A stretch of 64,000 nt of DNA. Origin: Afipia sp. P52-10. Its GTDB lineage: Bacteria; Pseudomonadota; Alphaproteobacteria; Rhizobiales; Xanthobacteraceae. The notes beneath the pieces were generated by a model. It had not been told where the DNA came from and did no database searches. It was given only the letters and a program-made list of their open reading frames with translations. The stretch covers positions 1,435,301 through 1,499,300 of the forward strand of contig NZ_AZSJ01000003.1 of the NCBI RefSeq assembly GCF_000516555.1, in the 5' to 3' direction. Every line of letters begins with the position of its first letter. The stretch's first letter is position 1. Shown here piece after piece: positions 10,101 to 18,533 of this stretch. Both the position numbers and the translations under genes were made by a program.

Positions 10101-10643
10101 GCCGATCAACGCCAGCGTGCGCGGCAACGCGGCGTGCTGGTGCATCGGCTCCTGCAATCGCTGCCCGATCTTCCCGCCGACCGCCGCCGCGACGCCGCCG
10201 CGCATTACCTCGCCCGCAACACCGGCCGCGACTGGTCCGACCATGATCGCGACCTGCTGGTGATCCAGACCCTCAGCTTGATCGAGGACAAGCGCCTGGC
10301 GCCGCTGTTCGCCACCGGCAGCCGGGCGGAGGTGCCGATCGTCGGGCGGATCGAGCGGCCGGGCCGCACGCCGCTGTCCGTTTCCGGGCAAATCGATCGC
10401 CTGATCATCGGCGCCGATGCCATCCTGATCGCCGACTACAAGACCAGCCACGCGCCGCCCCGCGAGCTCGCCGAGGTGCCGCCCGCCTACCGCCAGCAGC
10501 TGGCGCTCTATCGCGCGGTGCTAGCCAGGCTCTATCCGCAAAGGCGCCTGCGTGCGGCGCTGATTTGGACCGAAACACCTGAAATCATGGAGATTCCGGC
10601 CGAAATCCTCGATGCCGAGATGACCAGGATCATCTCGCTGTGA
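7164..10643 (+). CDS. addA: AddA helicase-nuclease subunit
   Basis: A 1159-residue UvrD/Rep-type helicase fused to a nuclease. Seen in order: Walker A ANAGAGKT (29-36), motif Ia (ITFTKAAAANMA), Walker B DEAQD (405-409), motif III (GDEKQSIFSFQGA), motif IV (YSFRS), motif V (VMTVHGAKGLEAPVVF), motif VI (LLYVAMTRA), and a C-terminal RecB-type nuclease with IADYKT (Asp1091, Lys1093). AddA is the ATP-driven motor; together with AddB it processes both strands at a break. Start overlaps the addB stop by 4 nt. Confidence 0.96.
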   Translation: MSALRQIPDAIRETQARASDPAVSAFVSANAGAGKTHVLVQRVIRLLLQGTEPERILCITFTKAAAANMAQRVFEKLGEWVTLDDTKLNAALRESGIRHPTAATRNDARKLFARALETPGGLKVQTIHALCTRLLQQFPFEANVPARFSVLDDRDQMEMLERGSLAILLEAAANPDSATGRALLMAMTSAADVTLRDVVREACLSRDQFMAWIEQSGGVERALASLSQTLGLAPDDRLDDIEQEIIDGPHLPSAEWPAIAAAFERGTANDRKQGARLREAVAASGAVRLDAYLSVFLTGDNDFRKSILTATLAKSQPGLAAALEREADRLAGLLDRRRAAIMRDRTAALVTIAASVADHYRREKQERGLLDYDDLIDKTLTMLSDAGAGWVHYKLDRGVDHVLIDEAQDTSPKQWEIISRLVADFTAGSGAREGVKRTIFAVGDEKQSIFSFQGAAPHEFDERRRDFQRKFEAAELRFDPISFTYSFRSGVSVLKSVESVFSAQTTYRSITSDSQGMPPHMALSDAPPSIVDLWELQEAEERPEIEGWRAPFDAVAETSPDVRLAQRMANEIKTLIAGHEPTGRSGAQRPLRAGDILILVRRRGKLFDSVILALKHAGIPVAGADRLKLTEHIAIIDLMNLADAILLPTDDLALAVALKSPIFGLSEEQLFTLAHRREGTLRAALEKHARTDSTFAHAFALLQRCEARAAHGTPFDFYAWLLGSEGGRARIFQRLNHEPSDALDEFLELALNYERRTAASLQGFMAWLRAAETEIKRDMEMVRDEVRVMTVHGAKGLEAPVVFLMDTTSSPTDTRRLNLIKLPNGCVVWGGRKADDPPAAVTARQQMLQDTEDEYRRLLYVAMTRAAERLIVGGVKPGNRNDVRSGSWYDLVANGLGNADVIGLVEQTLQTRDGPVRRYARPEDMLAPLRSAAAQASLPLQPPPPAWLQQPSAAAKPAFEFRRPSDADDADDRFDRSLTADQRQRARQRGVLVHRLLQSLPDLPADRRRDAAAHYLARNTGRDWSDHDRDLLVIQTLSLIEDKRLAPLFATGSRAEVPIVGRIERPGRTPLSVSGQIDRLIIGADAILIADYKTSHAPPRELAEVPPAYRQQLALYRAVLARLYPQRRLRAALIWTETPEIMEIPAEILDAEMTRIISL

Positions 10644-10733
10644 GGCGGCTTGACCAGGCAGGGTGCCGTTCATAGGTTCGCTGTATCTTTTTCGGCGCGA
10701 TTCCCGCGCAACGGTCAGACAAGGGGTTCCACC

Positions 10734-11054
10734 ATGAGTGTCGGCAAGGTTTCGGACGCCAGTTTCGAGGCAGAGGTTCTGAAAGCGAACGGACCGGTCG
10801 TCGTCGACTTCTGGGCCGAATGGTGCGGGCCGTGCCGCATGATTGCCCCGGCGCTCGACGAGATCGCCGGCGCGATGGGCGACAAGGTCAAGATCGTCAA
10901 ACTCAACGTCGATGAGAACCCGGAGACCGCGTCCCGCTACGGCGTGATGTCGATCCCGACGCTGATGATCTTCAAGGGCGGCGAGATGGCCTCGCGCCAG
11001 GTCGGCGCCGCGCCGAAGCAGAAGCTGCAGCAGTGGATCACCGCGGCGGTCTGA
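10734..11054 (+). CDS. trxA: Thioredoxin
   Basis: A 106-residue thioredoxin with the active site WCGPC (Cys31, Cys34) and the cis-proline loop SIPTLMIF. It is a general cytoplasmic disulfide reductant served by thioredoxin reductase (not in this window). The start at 10734 is preceded by AGGGG with 7 nt spacing; the frame upstream to 10650 is not conserved. It follows addA by 90 nt on the same strand and ends at a strong terminator before the convergent folC gene. Confidence 0.97.
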   Translation: MSVGKVSDASFEAEVLKANGPVVVDFWAEWCGPCRMIAPALDEIAGAMGDKVKIVKLNVDENPETASRYGVMSIPTLMIFKGGEMASRQVGAAPKQKLQQWITAAV

Positions 11055-11077
11055 TCGACCTCCGATCGCCATAGAAG

Positions 11078-11108
11078 AAAGGCCGGCGTTTCGCTGGCCT
11101 TTTGTTTT
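11078..11108 (+). terminator. Rho-independent terminator after trxA
   Basis: AAAGGCCGGCG (11078-11088) pairs with CGCTGGCCTTT (11092/93-11103) with one G-U pair and a very small loop, followed by TTTTGTTTT-like sequence. It sits between the convergent trxA and folC genes. Confidence 0.85.
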
Positions 11109-11150
11109 GCGTAAATCCCTTTGCGCCAGGACGGCGGTTCATGCCGCCGG

Positions 11151-12494
11151 TTACTGCGGGAACGTTCCGTTCTCGCGCAGCACCTCGCCTGCGAGGTAAA
11201 GCGAGCCCGTGATCAGGATGCGCGGCGGCACCTCGTAAGCGAGCCGCGCGACCGAGCGAAGCGCTTCGGCGACACTGGCTGCGGCCTCGATGCGCATGCC
11301 GAGGTGGCGGCCTGCATCCGCCAGCGCCTGCGGCGTATAGGCGTTGTCGTGGCCCGGGATCGGCACGGCGATGATGTGCCGTGTCATGCCGGCGAAGTTG
11401 GCGAGAAACGCGCCCGCATCCTTATTCGACAGCATGCCTATGATGACGACGAGCTGCCGCGGCACACGCTCTTCGAGATCGCCGAGCGCTGCGGCGACGA
11501 CGCGACCGCAATCGGCATTGTGCCCGCCGTCGAGCCAGACTTCCGACTGCGGCGGCGCGAGCTGCACCAACCCGCCCGCTGTCAGCCGCTGCATCCGCGC
11601 CGGCCATTCGGCCTTGGCGATGCCGGACTCATAAGCGCTGACCGGCACCTTCAGGCTGTCGATCGATCGCAACGTGGCGATCGCCAGCGCCGCATTGTCG
11701 AACTGATGCCGGCCGAACAGCCGCGGCGCCGGCAGATCGAGCAGGCCGCGCTCGTCCTGATAGACCAGCCGCCCGCGCTCGATGCTCACATGCCAATGCT
11801 GGCCGGCCGCATGCAGCGGCGCGCGCTGCTCCTTGGCGCGCTGCTCGATCACCGCTTCGGCCTCGGCAAGCTGCGCGGCCATCACCAGCGGCACGCCCTT
11901 CTTGATGATCCCGGCCTTCTCCGCCGCGATCTTGGCGACGGTGTCGCCGAGCATCTCCATGTGGTCCATCGAGACCGGCGTGATCACGCTGGCGAGCGGC
12001 TTCTCGATCACATTGGTCGAATCACCCCGGCCGCCGAGACCAACCTCCAGCAGCACGACGTCCGCCGGGTGCTTCGCAAACAGATGAAACGCCGCCGCGG
12101 TCTCCATCTCGAACACGGTGATCGGCTGGCCCGCATTGAGGCGCTCGCAATGCTCGAGCGCCGCCAACAATTCTTCGTCGGAGACCAGCACGCCGCCACC
12201 TTCACGGCCCAGGCGGAAACGCTCGTTGATGCGGACGAGATGCGGCGAGGTGTAGGCATGCACGCGCAGACCCGCCGCCTCGAGAATCGCGCGCAGGTAG
12301 GCAACCGTGGAGCCCTTGCCGTTGGTGCCGGCGACATGGATCACCGGCGCCATACGCCGTTCGGGATGACCCAGCAATTCCAGGATGCGCAGCATGCGAT
12401 CGAGCGTGAGATCGATCTTGCGCTGATGCAGCGCCATCAAGCGCTCCTGGATCGCATCCAGCGGCGCGAGCTTCTTGGCAGGCGAGGCGGTCAC
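11151..12494 (-). CDS. folC: Dihydrofolate synthase / folylpolyglutamate synthase
   Basis: A 447-residue Mur-ligase-family enzyme. It adds glutamate to dihydropteroate to make dihydrofolate, then extends the polyglutamate tail of folates. The P-loop AGTNGKGST is at residues 55-63, followed by [13 protein letters not shown] and a C-terminal ligase domain with DGGHNADCG. The start codon is GTG, overlapping the accD stop as GTGA, so it is the last gene of the trpF-trpB-trpA-accD-folC series. This order is common in Alpha- and Gammaproteobacteria. Confidence 0.95.
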   Translation of the reverse strand: MTASPAKKLAPLDAIQERLMALHQRKIDLTLDRMLRILELLGHPERRMAPVIHVAGTNGKGSTVAYLRAILEAAGLRVHAYTSPHLVRINERFRLGREGGGVLVSDEELLAALEHCERLNAGQPITVFEMETAAAFHLFAKHPADVVLLEVGLGGRGDSTNVIEKPLASVITPVSMDHMEMLGDTVAKIAAEKAGIIKKGVPLVMAAQLAEAEAVIEQRAKEQRAPLHAAGQHWHVSIERGRLVYQDERGLLDLPAPRLFGRHQFDNAALAIATLRSIDSLKVPVSAYESGIAKAEWPARMQRLTAGGLVQLAPPQSEVWLDGGHNADCGRVVAAALGDLEERVPRQLVVIIGMLSNKDAGAFLANFAGMTRHIIAVPIPGHDNAYTPQALADAGRHLGMRIEAAASVAEALRSVARLAYEVPPRILITGSLYLAGEVLRENGTFPQ

Positions 12495-13420
12495 GGCGAT
12501 GCTTGCGTCGGCACGTCCACCGCGTCCGGTGGCAGCACCGGCTCGGCGCCGGCCGATGCGGCGGACTTCGCCGCGTCGGCGCGGGTGAGGATACGGCAGA
12601 GCCGCGCCAGCGTGGCGCGCATCTCATGGCGATGCACCACCATATCCACCATGCCATGGTCGCGCAGATACTCCGCACGCTGGAAGCCTTCCGGCAGTTT
12701 CTCGCGGATCGTCTGCTCGATCACGCGCGCGCCGGCGAAGCCGATCAGCGCGCCGGGCTCGGCGATGTGGATGTCGCCCAGCATGGCGTAGGATGCGGTG
12801 ACGCCGCCGGTGGTTGGATTGGTCAGCACCACGATGTAAGGCTTCTTGATCTCGCGCAGCATCTGCACGGCGACGGTCGTGCGCGGCATCTGCATCAGCG
12901 ACAGCACGCCTTCCTGCATGCGCGCGCCGCCGGAGGCGGCAAACATGATGAACGGCGATTCCTTCTCGACCGCGAGTTCGAGCCCCTTCACCACCGCCTC
13001 GCCGGCCGCCATGCCGAGCGAACCGCCCATGAAGTCGAAATCCTGCACGCCGATCACCACCGGCGTTCCTTCCAGTTTGCCATACCCGATCTTGATCGAG
13101 TCGTTCATACCGGTCTTCGCTCGCGCGTCCTTGATGCGGTCCACGTAGCGGCGCTCGTCGCGGAACTTCAGCGGATCGGCCGCGACCGGCGGAATGCCGA
13201 CATCGTACCAGGTCTCGTTGTCGAACATCGCCTTCAGCCGCGCCGTCGCGCCCATGCGCATGTGATAGTTCGAGCCGGGAATGACGAACTGGTTGGCTTC
13301 CACATCCTTGAAGAAGACGAGCTGCCCGGTATCCGGACACTTGATCCACAGGTTCTCTGGCACCTCGCGGCGCAGAATGCTGCGGATTTTCGGCCGGACG
13401 ACGTTTGAAATCCAATTCAT
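12491..13420 (-). CDS. accD: Acetyl-CoA carboxylase carboxyltransferase beta subunit (zinc ribbon degenerate)
   Basis: A 309-residue AccD that, with AccA, moves the carboxyl group from biotin to acetyl-CoA in the first step of fatty-acid synthesis. The start is the ATG at 13420 (MNWISN), with a GGAG upstream; a frame running to 13489 is not conserved. The crotonase-like core is intact ([42 protein letters not shown]). The N-terminal four-cysteine zinc ribbon of E. coli AccD is mostly lost: where the enzyme normally has two CxxC pairs only Cys28 remains (IKCPDTGQ, then VIPGSNYH). It is followed by folC with a 4-nt overlap. Confidence 0.95.
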   Translation of the reverse strand: MNWISNVVRPKIRSILRREVPENLWIKCPDTGQLVFFKDVEANQFVIPGSNYHMRMGATARLKAMFDNETWYDVGIPPVAADPLKFRDERRYVDRIKDARAKTGMNDSIKIGYGKLEGTPVVIGVQDFDFMGGSLGMAAGEAVVKGLELAVEKESPFIMFAASGGARMQEGVLSLMQMPRTTVAVQMLREIKKPYIVVLTNPTTGGVTASYAMLGDIHIAEPGALIGFAGARVIEQTIREKLPEGFQRAEYLRDHGMVDMVVHRHEMRATLARLCRILTRADAAKSAASAGAEPVLPPDAVDVPTQASP

Positions 13421-13609
13421 GGAAGACTCCAAGGAAGGCTTCGAGAACAGCCGGACCACCGGCGCTCCACGGCATGACACCGGGCTCATCGGCCCACGGA
13501 TCCGATCCGGATCAGGTCATGCCCAAACAACAACACTCCGGCGGATATATGGACGCCCCGGCGGCTCGGGGCAATGCCGGGGAGCGCTCAATCCCGGCTC
13601 CTGAACGGG

Positions 13610-14446
13610 TTATTCCGCGGCCTGACGCGCGCCGCGAACCCCGTCCGCAAGCGCCGCCACGAGCTCGGCGACCGCGGCCACGGTCTTCGGTGTGGCCGCA
13701 TCGGACGCATCGAGGCTGCCGCGGATCGCATCGACCAGCGCCGTTCCCACCACCACACCGTCGGCATGCGACGCAATGGCGCGGGCGGCGTCCGGGGTGC
13801 GAATCCCGAAGCCGACGCAGACCGGCAGCGCCGTGTGCCGCTTGATCCGTCCGACCGCGGCCGAGACCTTGGCGGTGTCGGCGCTCGCAGACCCGGTGAT
13901 GCCGGTGATCGAGACGTAGTAGACGAAGCCCGAGGTGTTGGCGAGCACGGCGGGCAGGCGCTTGTCATCGGTAGTCGGCGTCGCCAGGCGGATGAAGTTC
14001 AAGCCGGCCTTCAACGCGGGAATGCAGAGCTCCTCGTCCTCCTCCGGCGGCATATCGACGAGAATCAGACCATCGACGCCAGCCTCCTTCGCATCCTTCA
14101 AGAAGCGATCGACGCCGTAGATGTAGATCGGGTTGTAGTAGCCCATCAGCACGATCGGCGTCGCGTTGTCGCCAGCGCGGAAGCGGCGCACCACGTCGAG
14201 CGTCTTCTTCAGCGTGGTGCCGGCCTTCAGCGCGCGCAAGCCCGCGGCCTGGATCGACGGACCATCCGCCATCGGATCGGTGAACGGCATGCCGAGTTCG
14301 ATGATGTCGGCGCCGGCGCTCGGCAATGCCTTGATGATCGCGAGCGAGGTTTCAATATCGGGATCGCCGCACATGACGAAAGTGACGAAAGCCGCACGGC
14401 CCTCGCGCTTCAGAGTGGCGAAGCAGGTGTCGATACGCGTAGTCAC
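13610..14446 (-). CDS. trpA: Tryptophan synthase alpha subunit
   Basis: A 278-residue TIM barrel that cleaves indole-3-glycerol phosphate to indole and glyceraldehyde-3-phosphate; indole is passed to TrpB through a tunnel. The catalytic pair is visible as Glu50 (IIELGMPF) and Asp61 (MADGPSIQ), matching Glu49 and Asp60 of the Salmonella enzyme. The start is GTG, overlapping the trpB stop as GTGA, so translation is probably coupled. A 189-nt spacer separates it from accD, so accD may have its own promoter. Confidence 0.96.
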   Translation of the reverse strand: MTTRIDTCFATLKREGRAAFVTFVMCGDPDIETSLAIIKALPSAGADIIELGMPFTDPMADGPSIQAAGLRALKAGTTLKKTLDVVRRFRAGDNATPIVLMGYYNPIYIYGVDRFLKDAKEAGVDGLILVDMPPEEDEELCIPALKAGLNFIRLATPTTDDKRLPAVLANTSGFVYYVSITGITGSASADTAKVSAAVGRIKRHTALPVCVGFGIRTPDAARAIASHADGVVVGTALVDAIRGSLDASDAATPKTVAAVAELVAALADGVRGARQAAE

Positions 14447-15657
14447 GGCTTGCCTCTCAAGATCTCCGCCACCTGCGGGATGTCCTTGTCGCCACGACCC
14501 GAGAGGTTGACCACCATCAGATGCTCCTTCCGCCGTTTCGGCGCGAGCTCGACCACCTTGGCGATCGCATGCGCGGATTCGAGCGCGGGGATGATGCCCT
14601 CAAGCCGTGTCAGCAACTGGAAGGCGTCGAGCGCTTCCTTGTCGGTCGCCGACAGGTAGGTCACGCGGCCGGATTCATGCAGCCACGAATGCTCCGGGCC
14701 AATGCCCGGATAATCGAGACCCGCCGAGATCGAATGCGCGTCCTGGATCTGGCCATCGTCGTCCATCAAAAGATACGTGCGATTGCCGTGCAGCACGCCC
14801 GGACGGCCGCCGGACAGCGACGCCGCATGCAGCTTGTCGAGCCCATGGCCCGCGGCTTCCACGCCGAAGATCTCGACTCCGGGATCGTCGAGGAACGGGT
14901 GGAACAGGCCCATCGCATTCGAGCCGCCACCGATGCAGGCGACCAGCGAATCCGGCAGACGCCCCTCCACCGCCATCATCTGCTCGCGCGTCTCGCGGCC
15001 GATGATGGCCTGGAAGTCCCGCACCATCGCCGGATAGGGATGCGGGCCCGCCACCGTGCCGATGCAATAGTAGGTATCGTGGACGTTGGTGACCCAGTCG
15101 CGCAGGGCTTCGTTCATCGCATCCTTCAGCGTGCGCGAGCCGGACTGCACGGCGACCACCTTCGCACCCAGCATCTCCATGCGGAATACGTTCGGCGCCT
15201 GCCGCGCCACATCGACCGCGCCCATATAGACGATGCACTCAAGGCCGAAGCGCGCGCACAACGTTGCAGTGGCGACGCCGTGCTGGCCGGCGCCGGTCTC
15301 CGCGAGGATGCGCTTCTTGCCCATGCGCTGCGCCAGCATGATCTGGCCGAGCACATTGTTCACCTTGTGCGAGCCGGTGTGGTTGAGCTCCTCGCGCTTG
15401 AGGTAGATCTTGGCGCCACCGAGCTCTTTCGACAGCCGTTCGGCATAGTAGAGCGGCGACGGCCGGCCGACATAGTCCTTCAGATGCGCGTTCATCTCCT
15501 CGCGGAACGTGGGATCGGCCTTCGCGTCCGCGTAGGCCTTTTCGAGATCGAGGATCAGCGGCATCAGCGTTTCGGCAACGAAGCGGCCGCCGAAGATGCC
15601 GAAGTGTCCGTGCTCGTCAGGCCCGGTCCGGAAGGAATTGGGTTTCGCCACTGCCAT
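14443..15657 (-). CDS. trpB: Tryptophan synthase beta subunit
   Basis: A 404-residue PLP enzyme that condenses indole with serine to give tryptophan. The PLP lysine is Lys98 in [10 protein letters not shown], the phosphate loop is GGGSNAMG, and the N-terminus has the family segment [11 protein letters not shown]. It overlaps trpF by one base (TGATG) and trpA by four, so the three genes form one translational unit. I see no trp leader peptide or attenuator upstream of trpF. Confidence 0.97.
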   Translation of the reverse strand: MAVAKPNSFRTGPDEHGHFGIFGGRFVAETLMPLILDLEKAYADAKADPTFREEMNAHLKDYVGRPSPLYYAERLSKELGGAKIYLKREELNHTGSHKVNNVLGQIMLAQRMGKKRILAETGAGQHGVATATLCARFGLECIVYMGAVDVARQAPNVFRMEMLGAKVVAVQSGSRTLKDAMNEALRDWVTNVHDTYYCIGTVAGPHPYPAMVRDFQAIIGRETREQMMAVEGRLPDSLVACIGGGSNAMGLFHPFLDDPGVEIFGVEAAGHGLDKLHAASLSGGRPGVLHGNRTYLLMDDDGQIQDAHSISAGLDYPGIGPEHSWLHESGRVTYLSATDKEALDAFQLLTRLEGIIPALESAHAIAKVVELAPKRRKEHLMVVNLSGRGDKDIPQVAEILRGKP

Positions 15658-16319
15658 CAGCCGTTCACCAGTTTTGTATCGATCGCGCGCACGGCGCGAA
15701 TGAATGCACGAATCTTGTCGGGATCCTTCACGCCGGGTGCGCTTTCCACGCCGGACGACAGATCGACGCCGCCGGTGCCGGTGATCCGCACGGCATCGGC
15801 GACATTGTCCACGGTCAATCCGCCCGACACCATGAAGGGAATGTTCAAAGCGAGCCCTTCCAGCAGATGCCAGTCAAACGGCTCGCCGAGACCGCCGGGG
15901 CGGGTCGCATCCTTCGGTGCGCGGGCATCGAACAGGATACGATCGGCAACCGCGGCGTAGCCGGGCAAACCAGCGAGATCGGCCTTGGTCCCGACCCCGA
16001 TGACCTTCATCACCGGCAGCCCGAACTTCGCCTTGATGTCGCGAACGCGGGCAACGCTCTCGTTGCCGTGCAGCTGCAGCAGGTCCGGACGCAGCGCGTC
16101 GATGCTGTTCTCCAGCAGCGCGTCGTCGGCATCGACCGACAGTGCCGCCTTCAGCGCGCGGCCGCGCACCTGCCGGCCAAGGTCCTCGGCAACGCCCAGC
16201 GAGATATATCGGGGGGAGGCCGGAAAGAACACGAACCCGACCATGTCCGCGCCAGATTCCAGCGCGACGTCGAGCGTCTCGCGCGTGGACAGACCGCAGA
16301 TTTTCACAGACAGGGGCAT
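15657..16319 (-). CDS. trpF: Phosphoribosylanthranilate isomerase
   Basis: A 220-residue TIM barrel that isomerises phosphoribosylanthranilate to CdRP in tryptophan synthesis. The N-terminal VKICGLST contains the catalytic Cys (residue 8); the phosphate-binding loops VSGGLTVDN and DLSSGVE lie near the C-terminus, and the general-acid Asp is in LFDARAPK. It starts with ATG at 16319 and is the first gene of the trp group here; trpE, trpG, trpD and trpC are not in the window. Confidence 0.95.
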   Translation of the reverse strand: MPLSVKICGLSTRETLDVALESGADMVGFVFFPASPRYISLGVAEDLGRQVRGRALKAALSVDADDALLENSIDALRPDLLQLHGNESVARVRDIKAKFGLPVMKVIGVGTKADLAGLPGYAAVADRILFDARAPKDATRPGGLGEPFDWHLLEGLALNIPFMVSGGLTVDNVADAVRITGTGGVDLSSGVESAPGVKDPDKIRAFIRAVRAIDTKLVNG

Positions 16320-16405
16320 CGGCTCATCAGCACATGTGGAAACGATGGGCGGCTTCTACAACGCCCCAGGCCGGTTGTCTTCCCGTTCCTCAGGAAGAAC
16401 CGTCC

Positions 16406-16750
16406 TCAGGCCGAAGGCGGCAGCAGCATGCCTGGCCGTGCGGACGGGTCATCGGTGGCCCGCGGCCCGTCCCGCTGACTGCGGGCCGCCTGCGCCTCCG
16501 CCTGATGGCGGCGGGCCGCGCGACGCCAGCGCCCCTGTCGGAACCAGGTCGCTGCCCCACCGGCCAGCGCGCCGGCGATCGCGGCCAGCAGGATAACGAC
16601 GAACAGCGGGATGGTCACACTCAGGGCCGGATCGGCCGTATTGAACGGATCGAGCGATACCGTCACCATATGGCGGTTGGCGACGGCAAACACGACGAAC
16701 ACGATCGCCAGGGGAAGCAGCACGACGGCGTTGACAATCTTCCGCAGCAT
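16406..16750 (-). CDS. LapA/DUF1049-domain membrane protein
   Basis: A 114-residue protein with two hydrophobic helices (about residues 4-22 and 44-66) followed by a basic, Arg/Ala-rich cytoplasmic tail. The pattern VFVVFAVANRHMVTVSLDPF is typical of the LapA (DUF1049) family, whose members in enterobacteria help assemble lipopolysaccharide; the role in Rhizobiales is not known. I chose the Met at 16750 because the first helix begins there; a frame to 16801 exists. It follows ihfB by about 75 nt on the same strand. Confidence 0.8.
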   Translation of the reverse strand: MLRKIVNAVVLLPLAIVFVVFAVANRHMVTVSLDPFNTADPALSVTIPLFVVILLAAIAGALAGGAATWFRQGRWRRAARRHQAEAQAARSQRDGPRATDDPSARPGMLLPPSA

Positions 16751-16825
16751 GGTCGGGCTCCTGAGCGCGTCAATCGCGAGAGGCCGCGCTACGCCGCTCA
16801 CAACGCGGCGGCAACGCCTGCGCGG

Positions 16826-17131
16826 TCAGGATGGCGTGGTGTCTTCGCCATTCGCACGGTTCAGGCGCTCGCGCATTTCCTTGCCGGTCTTGAAGAACGG
16901 CACGCTCTTCTGATCGACCGGAACATGCTCGCCGGTCCGCGGATTGCGACCCGATCGTGCCGGCCGATGCTTGACGGAAAAGGCGCCGAACCCGCGCAAT
17001 TCCACCCGATCGCCTCTCGCGAGGGCTGCGACAATTTCGTCCAGAATCGCGTTGACGATGTTCTCGACATCCCGCTGATAGAGATGCGGGTTATGCTCTG
17101 CGATGCGTTGAACAAGCTCTGACTTGATCAT
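16826..17131 (-). CDS. ihfB: Integration host factor beta subunit
   Basis: A 101-residue HU/IHF-family protein. IHF bends DNA at specific sites for recombination, replication and sigma54-dependent transcription. The DNA-binding arm signature [12 protein letters not shown] is present, after the dimerisation helices ([20 protein letters not shown]). The start MIKSEL is at 17131, as in other IHF-beta proteins; the longer frame to 17326 overlaps sppA and is not conserved. It lies just after sppA, on the same strand. Confidence 0.95.
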   Translation of the reverse strand: MIKSELVQRIAEHNPHLYQRDVENIVNAILDEIVAALARGDRVELRGFGAFSVKHRPARSGRNPRTGEHVPVDQKSVPFFKTGKEMRERLNRANGEDTTPS

Positions 17132-17301
17132 CGAGACGTGGGGCCTGTGGATTACAGCGCCCATTTCCGTGAAAAGATGCTGTGCTGTCAAGACGATAAA
17201 TACGAACCGCCTGTCCTGAAAAGAGATAGGGCCGCGCCCGGAGACGGCTTGACCGCCGCATCCAGGTGCGCTTGCGCGTTTCGCAGAGTGATGTCGCGCG
17301 G

Positions 17302-18282
17302 CTATTCCGTCACAGACGGACGCCACAACGCCAGCAGGCCCTGAAGGCCAAGCTGATCCACCGCCTGCACGGCGCCGGCCGCTTCGATCTGGCGCGCGAC
17401 GCTCCCAAGACCTACCGCATCAAGCGCCACCGAAGCCGCGAGACGGATGAAGCTCATGTCGCTGAACCGCGGTGTCATCCGGAAATCCCGCACCGGCATC
17501 TCGCGATCGATCTTCTTCTGTGCGACCAGCCAGGCGACCGCGGTCTTCTCGTCGCCGAGCTGATCCACGAGCTTCAAGTTCAGCGCCTGCCGGCCGGTGA
17601 ACACGCGACCGTCGGCAACCTTCTCGAGCGTCGCATCGTCCATGTTGCGCCGGCTCTTCACCAGGTCGCGGAACCAGGCATAGGAATCCTTGACCAGATC
17701 GTCGATCGCGGCGCGCGCTTCGGGACTCGTCGGTTCGAATCCGTTCGGAGCCGCCTTGAGCGGCGAGGACTTCACCTCCTCCAGCTTCACGCCGACGGTC
17801 TTCATGAGCTCGGCGAAATTCGGAAACTGCACCAGCACGCCGATCGACCCGACCAGCGAAGTGCCTTGCGAGATGATGTGATCAGACGCGAGCGCGGCGA
17901 TGTAACCGCCCGATGCGCAGAGGCCGTCGACAACCACCACCATCGGCTTTTTCGCCTTCAGGCGGACGAGCGAGTCGTGAAGCTGCTCGGCGCCGGCGGT
18001 GGTGCCGCCCGGCGAATTGATATGGACGATGACGGCCTTCGCCGATGAATTGCCGAGCCGCTCCAGCGCAGCCACGCGATCGCTGTCGCTGCGGATCAAT
18101 CCTTCGATCTTGATCCGGGCGATCGCGGACTCCCCGCCGATGGCACGGCGTCCGGCCGGCGTCGCCAGCAGGGCTCCGCCGACGATGGCCACCGCGGCCA
18201 ACAGCGCGGCGGCAACGCGCCAGAAGGTCAGCTTCCGGCGCATGCGGCGACGATCAACGATCAGGTCGGCATCGGACGGCAT
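17302..18282 (-). CDS. sppA: Signal peptide peptidase SppA
   Basis: A 326-residue membrane-anchored serine protease of the S49 family that degrades cleaved signal peptides. One N-terminal transmembrane helix (about residues 20-42) anchors a single protease domain, as in short-form SppA. The Ser-Lys dyad is visible as Ser124 in CASGGYIA and Lys176 in [10 protein letters not shown]. The start at 18282 has AGGAAG 6 nt upstream; a start at 18312 has none. It lies between rpsA and ihfB on the same strand, an arrangement seen in many Proteobacteria. Confidence 0.93.
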   Translation of the reverse strand: MPSDADLIVDRRRMRRKLTFWRVAAALLAAVAIVGGALLATPAGRRAIGGESAIARIKIEGLIRSDSDRVAALERLGNSSAKAVIVHINSPGGTTAGAEQLHDSLVRLKAKKPMVVVVDGLCASGGYIAALASDHIISQGTSLVGSIGVLVQFPNFAELMKTVGVKLEEVKSSPLKAAPNGFEPTSPEARAAIDDLVKDSYAWFRDLVKSRRNMDDATLEKVADGRVFTGRQALNLKLVDQLGDEKTAVAWLVAQKKIDREMPVRDFRMTPRFSDMSFIRLAASVALDAVGLGSVARQIEAAGAVQAVDQLGLQGLLALWRPSVTE

Positions 18283-18407
18283 CGCATCTTCCTTTGCATT
18301 TTGCGGCGGCACGGCGGCCGCGGCCCATGACGGGCGCCCAACAAGGCCCCCTCATCCCAATTCAATATGGGCAAAACAAGGACGGACCGAAAGGCGGGCG
18401 CCGGCCA

Positions 18408-18482
18408 GGACCTTACGCATTGGGACCTTACGCATTGGGACCATATGCACCGGTACCATGGGCACCGGTATCATGTGCAAAG
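18408..18482. repeat. Five tandem copies of a 15-bp unit
   Basis: Five consecutive 15-mers: GGACCTTACGCATTG twice, then GGACCATATGCACCG, GTACCATGGGCACCG and GTATCATGTGCAAAG. The first two are identical and later ones diverge stepwise. The last copy runs into the first arm of the rpsA terminator. The spacer lies between the start of sppA and the end of rpsA. Confidence 0.9.
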
Positions 18483-18503
18483 GCCCCGGAAACCGGGGCC
18501 TTT
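18479..18503 (-). terminator. Terminator hairpin after rpsA
   Basis: AAAGGCCCCGG (18479-18489) and CCGGGGCCTTT (18493-18503) form a perfect 11-bp stem with a 3-nt loop, 30 nt after the rpsA stop. Only a short T run follows on the minus strand. Confidence 0.85.
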
Positions 18504-18533
18504 GTCGTCTGCGTTGCGATGGTTAGCGGGAGC

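Noticed and set aside
18408-18482. Possible CRISPR array
   Set aside because: Units are contiguous 15-mers without spacers, and no cas gene is present.
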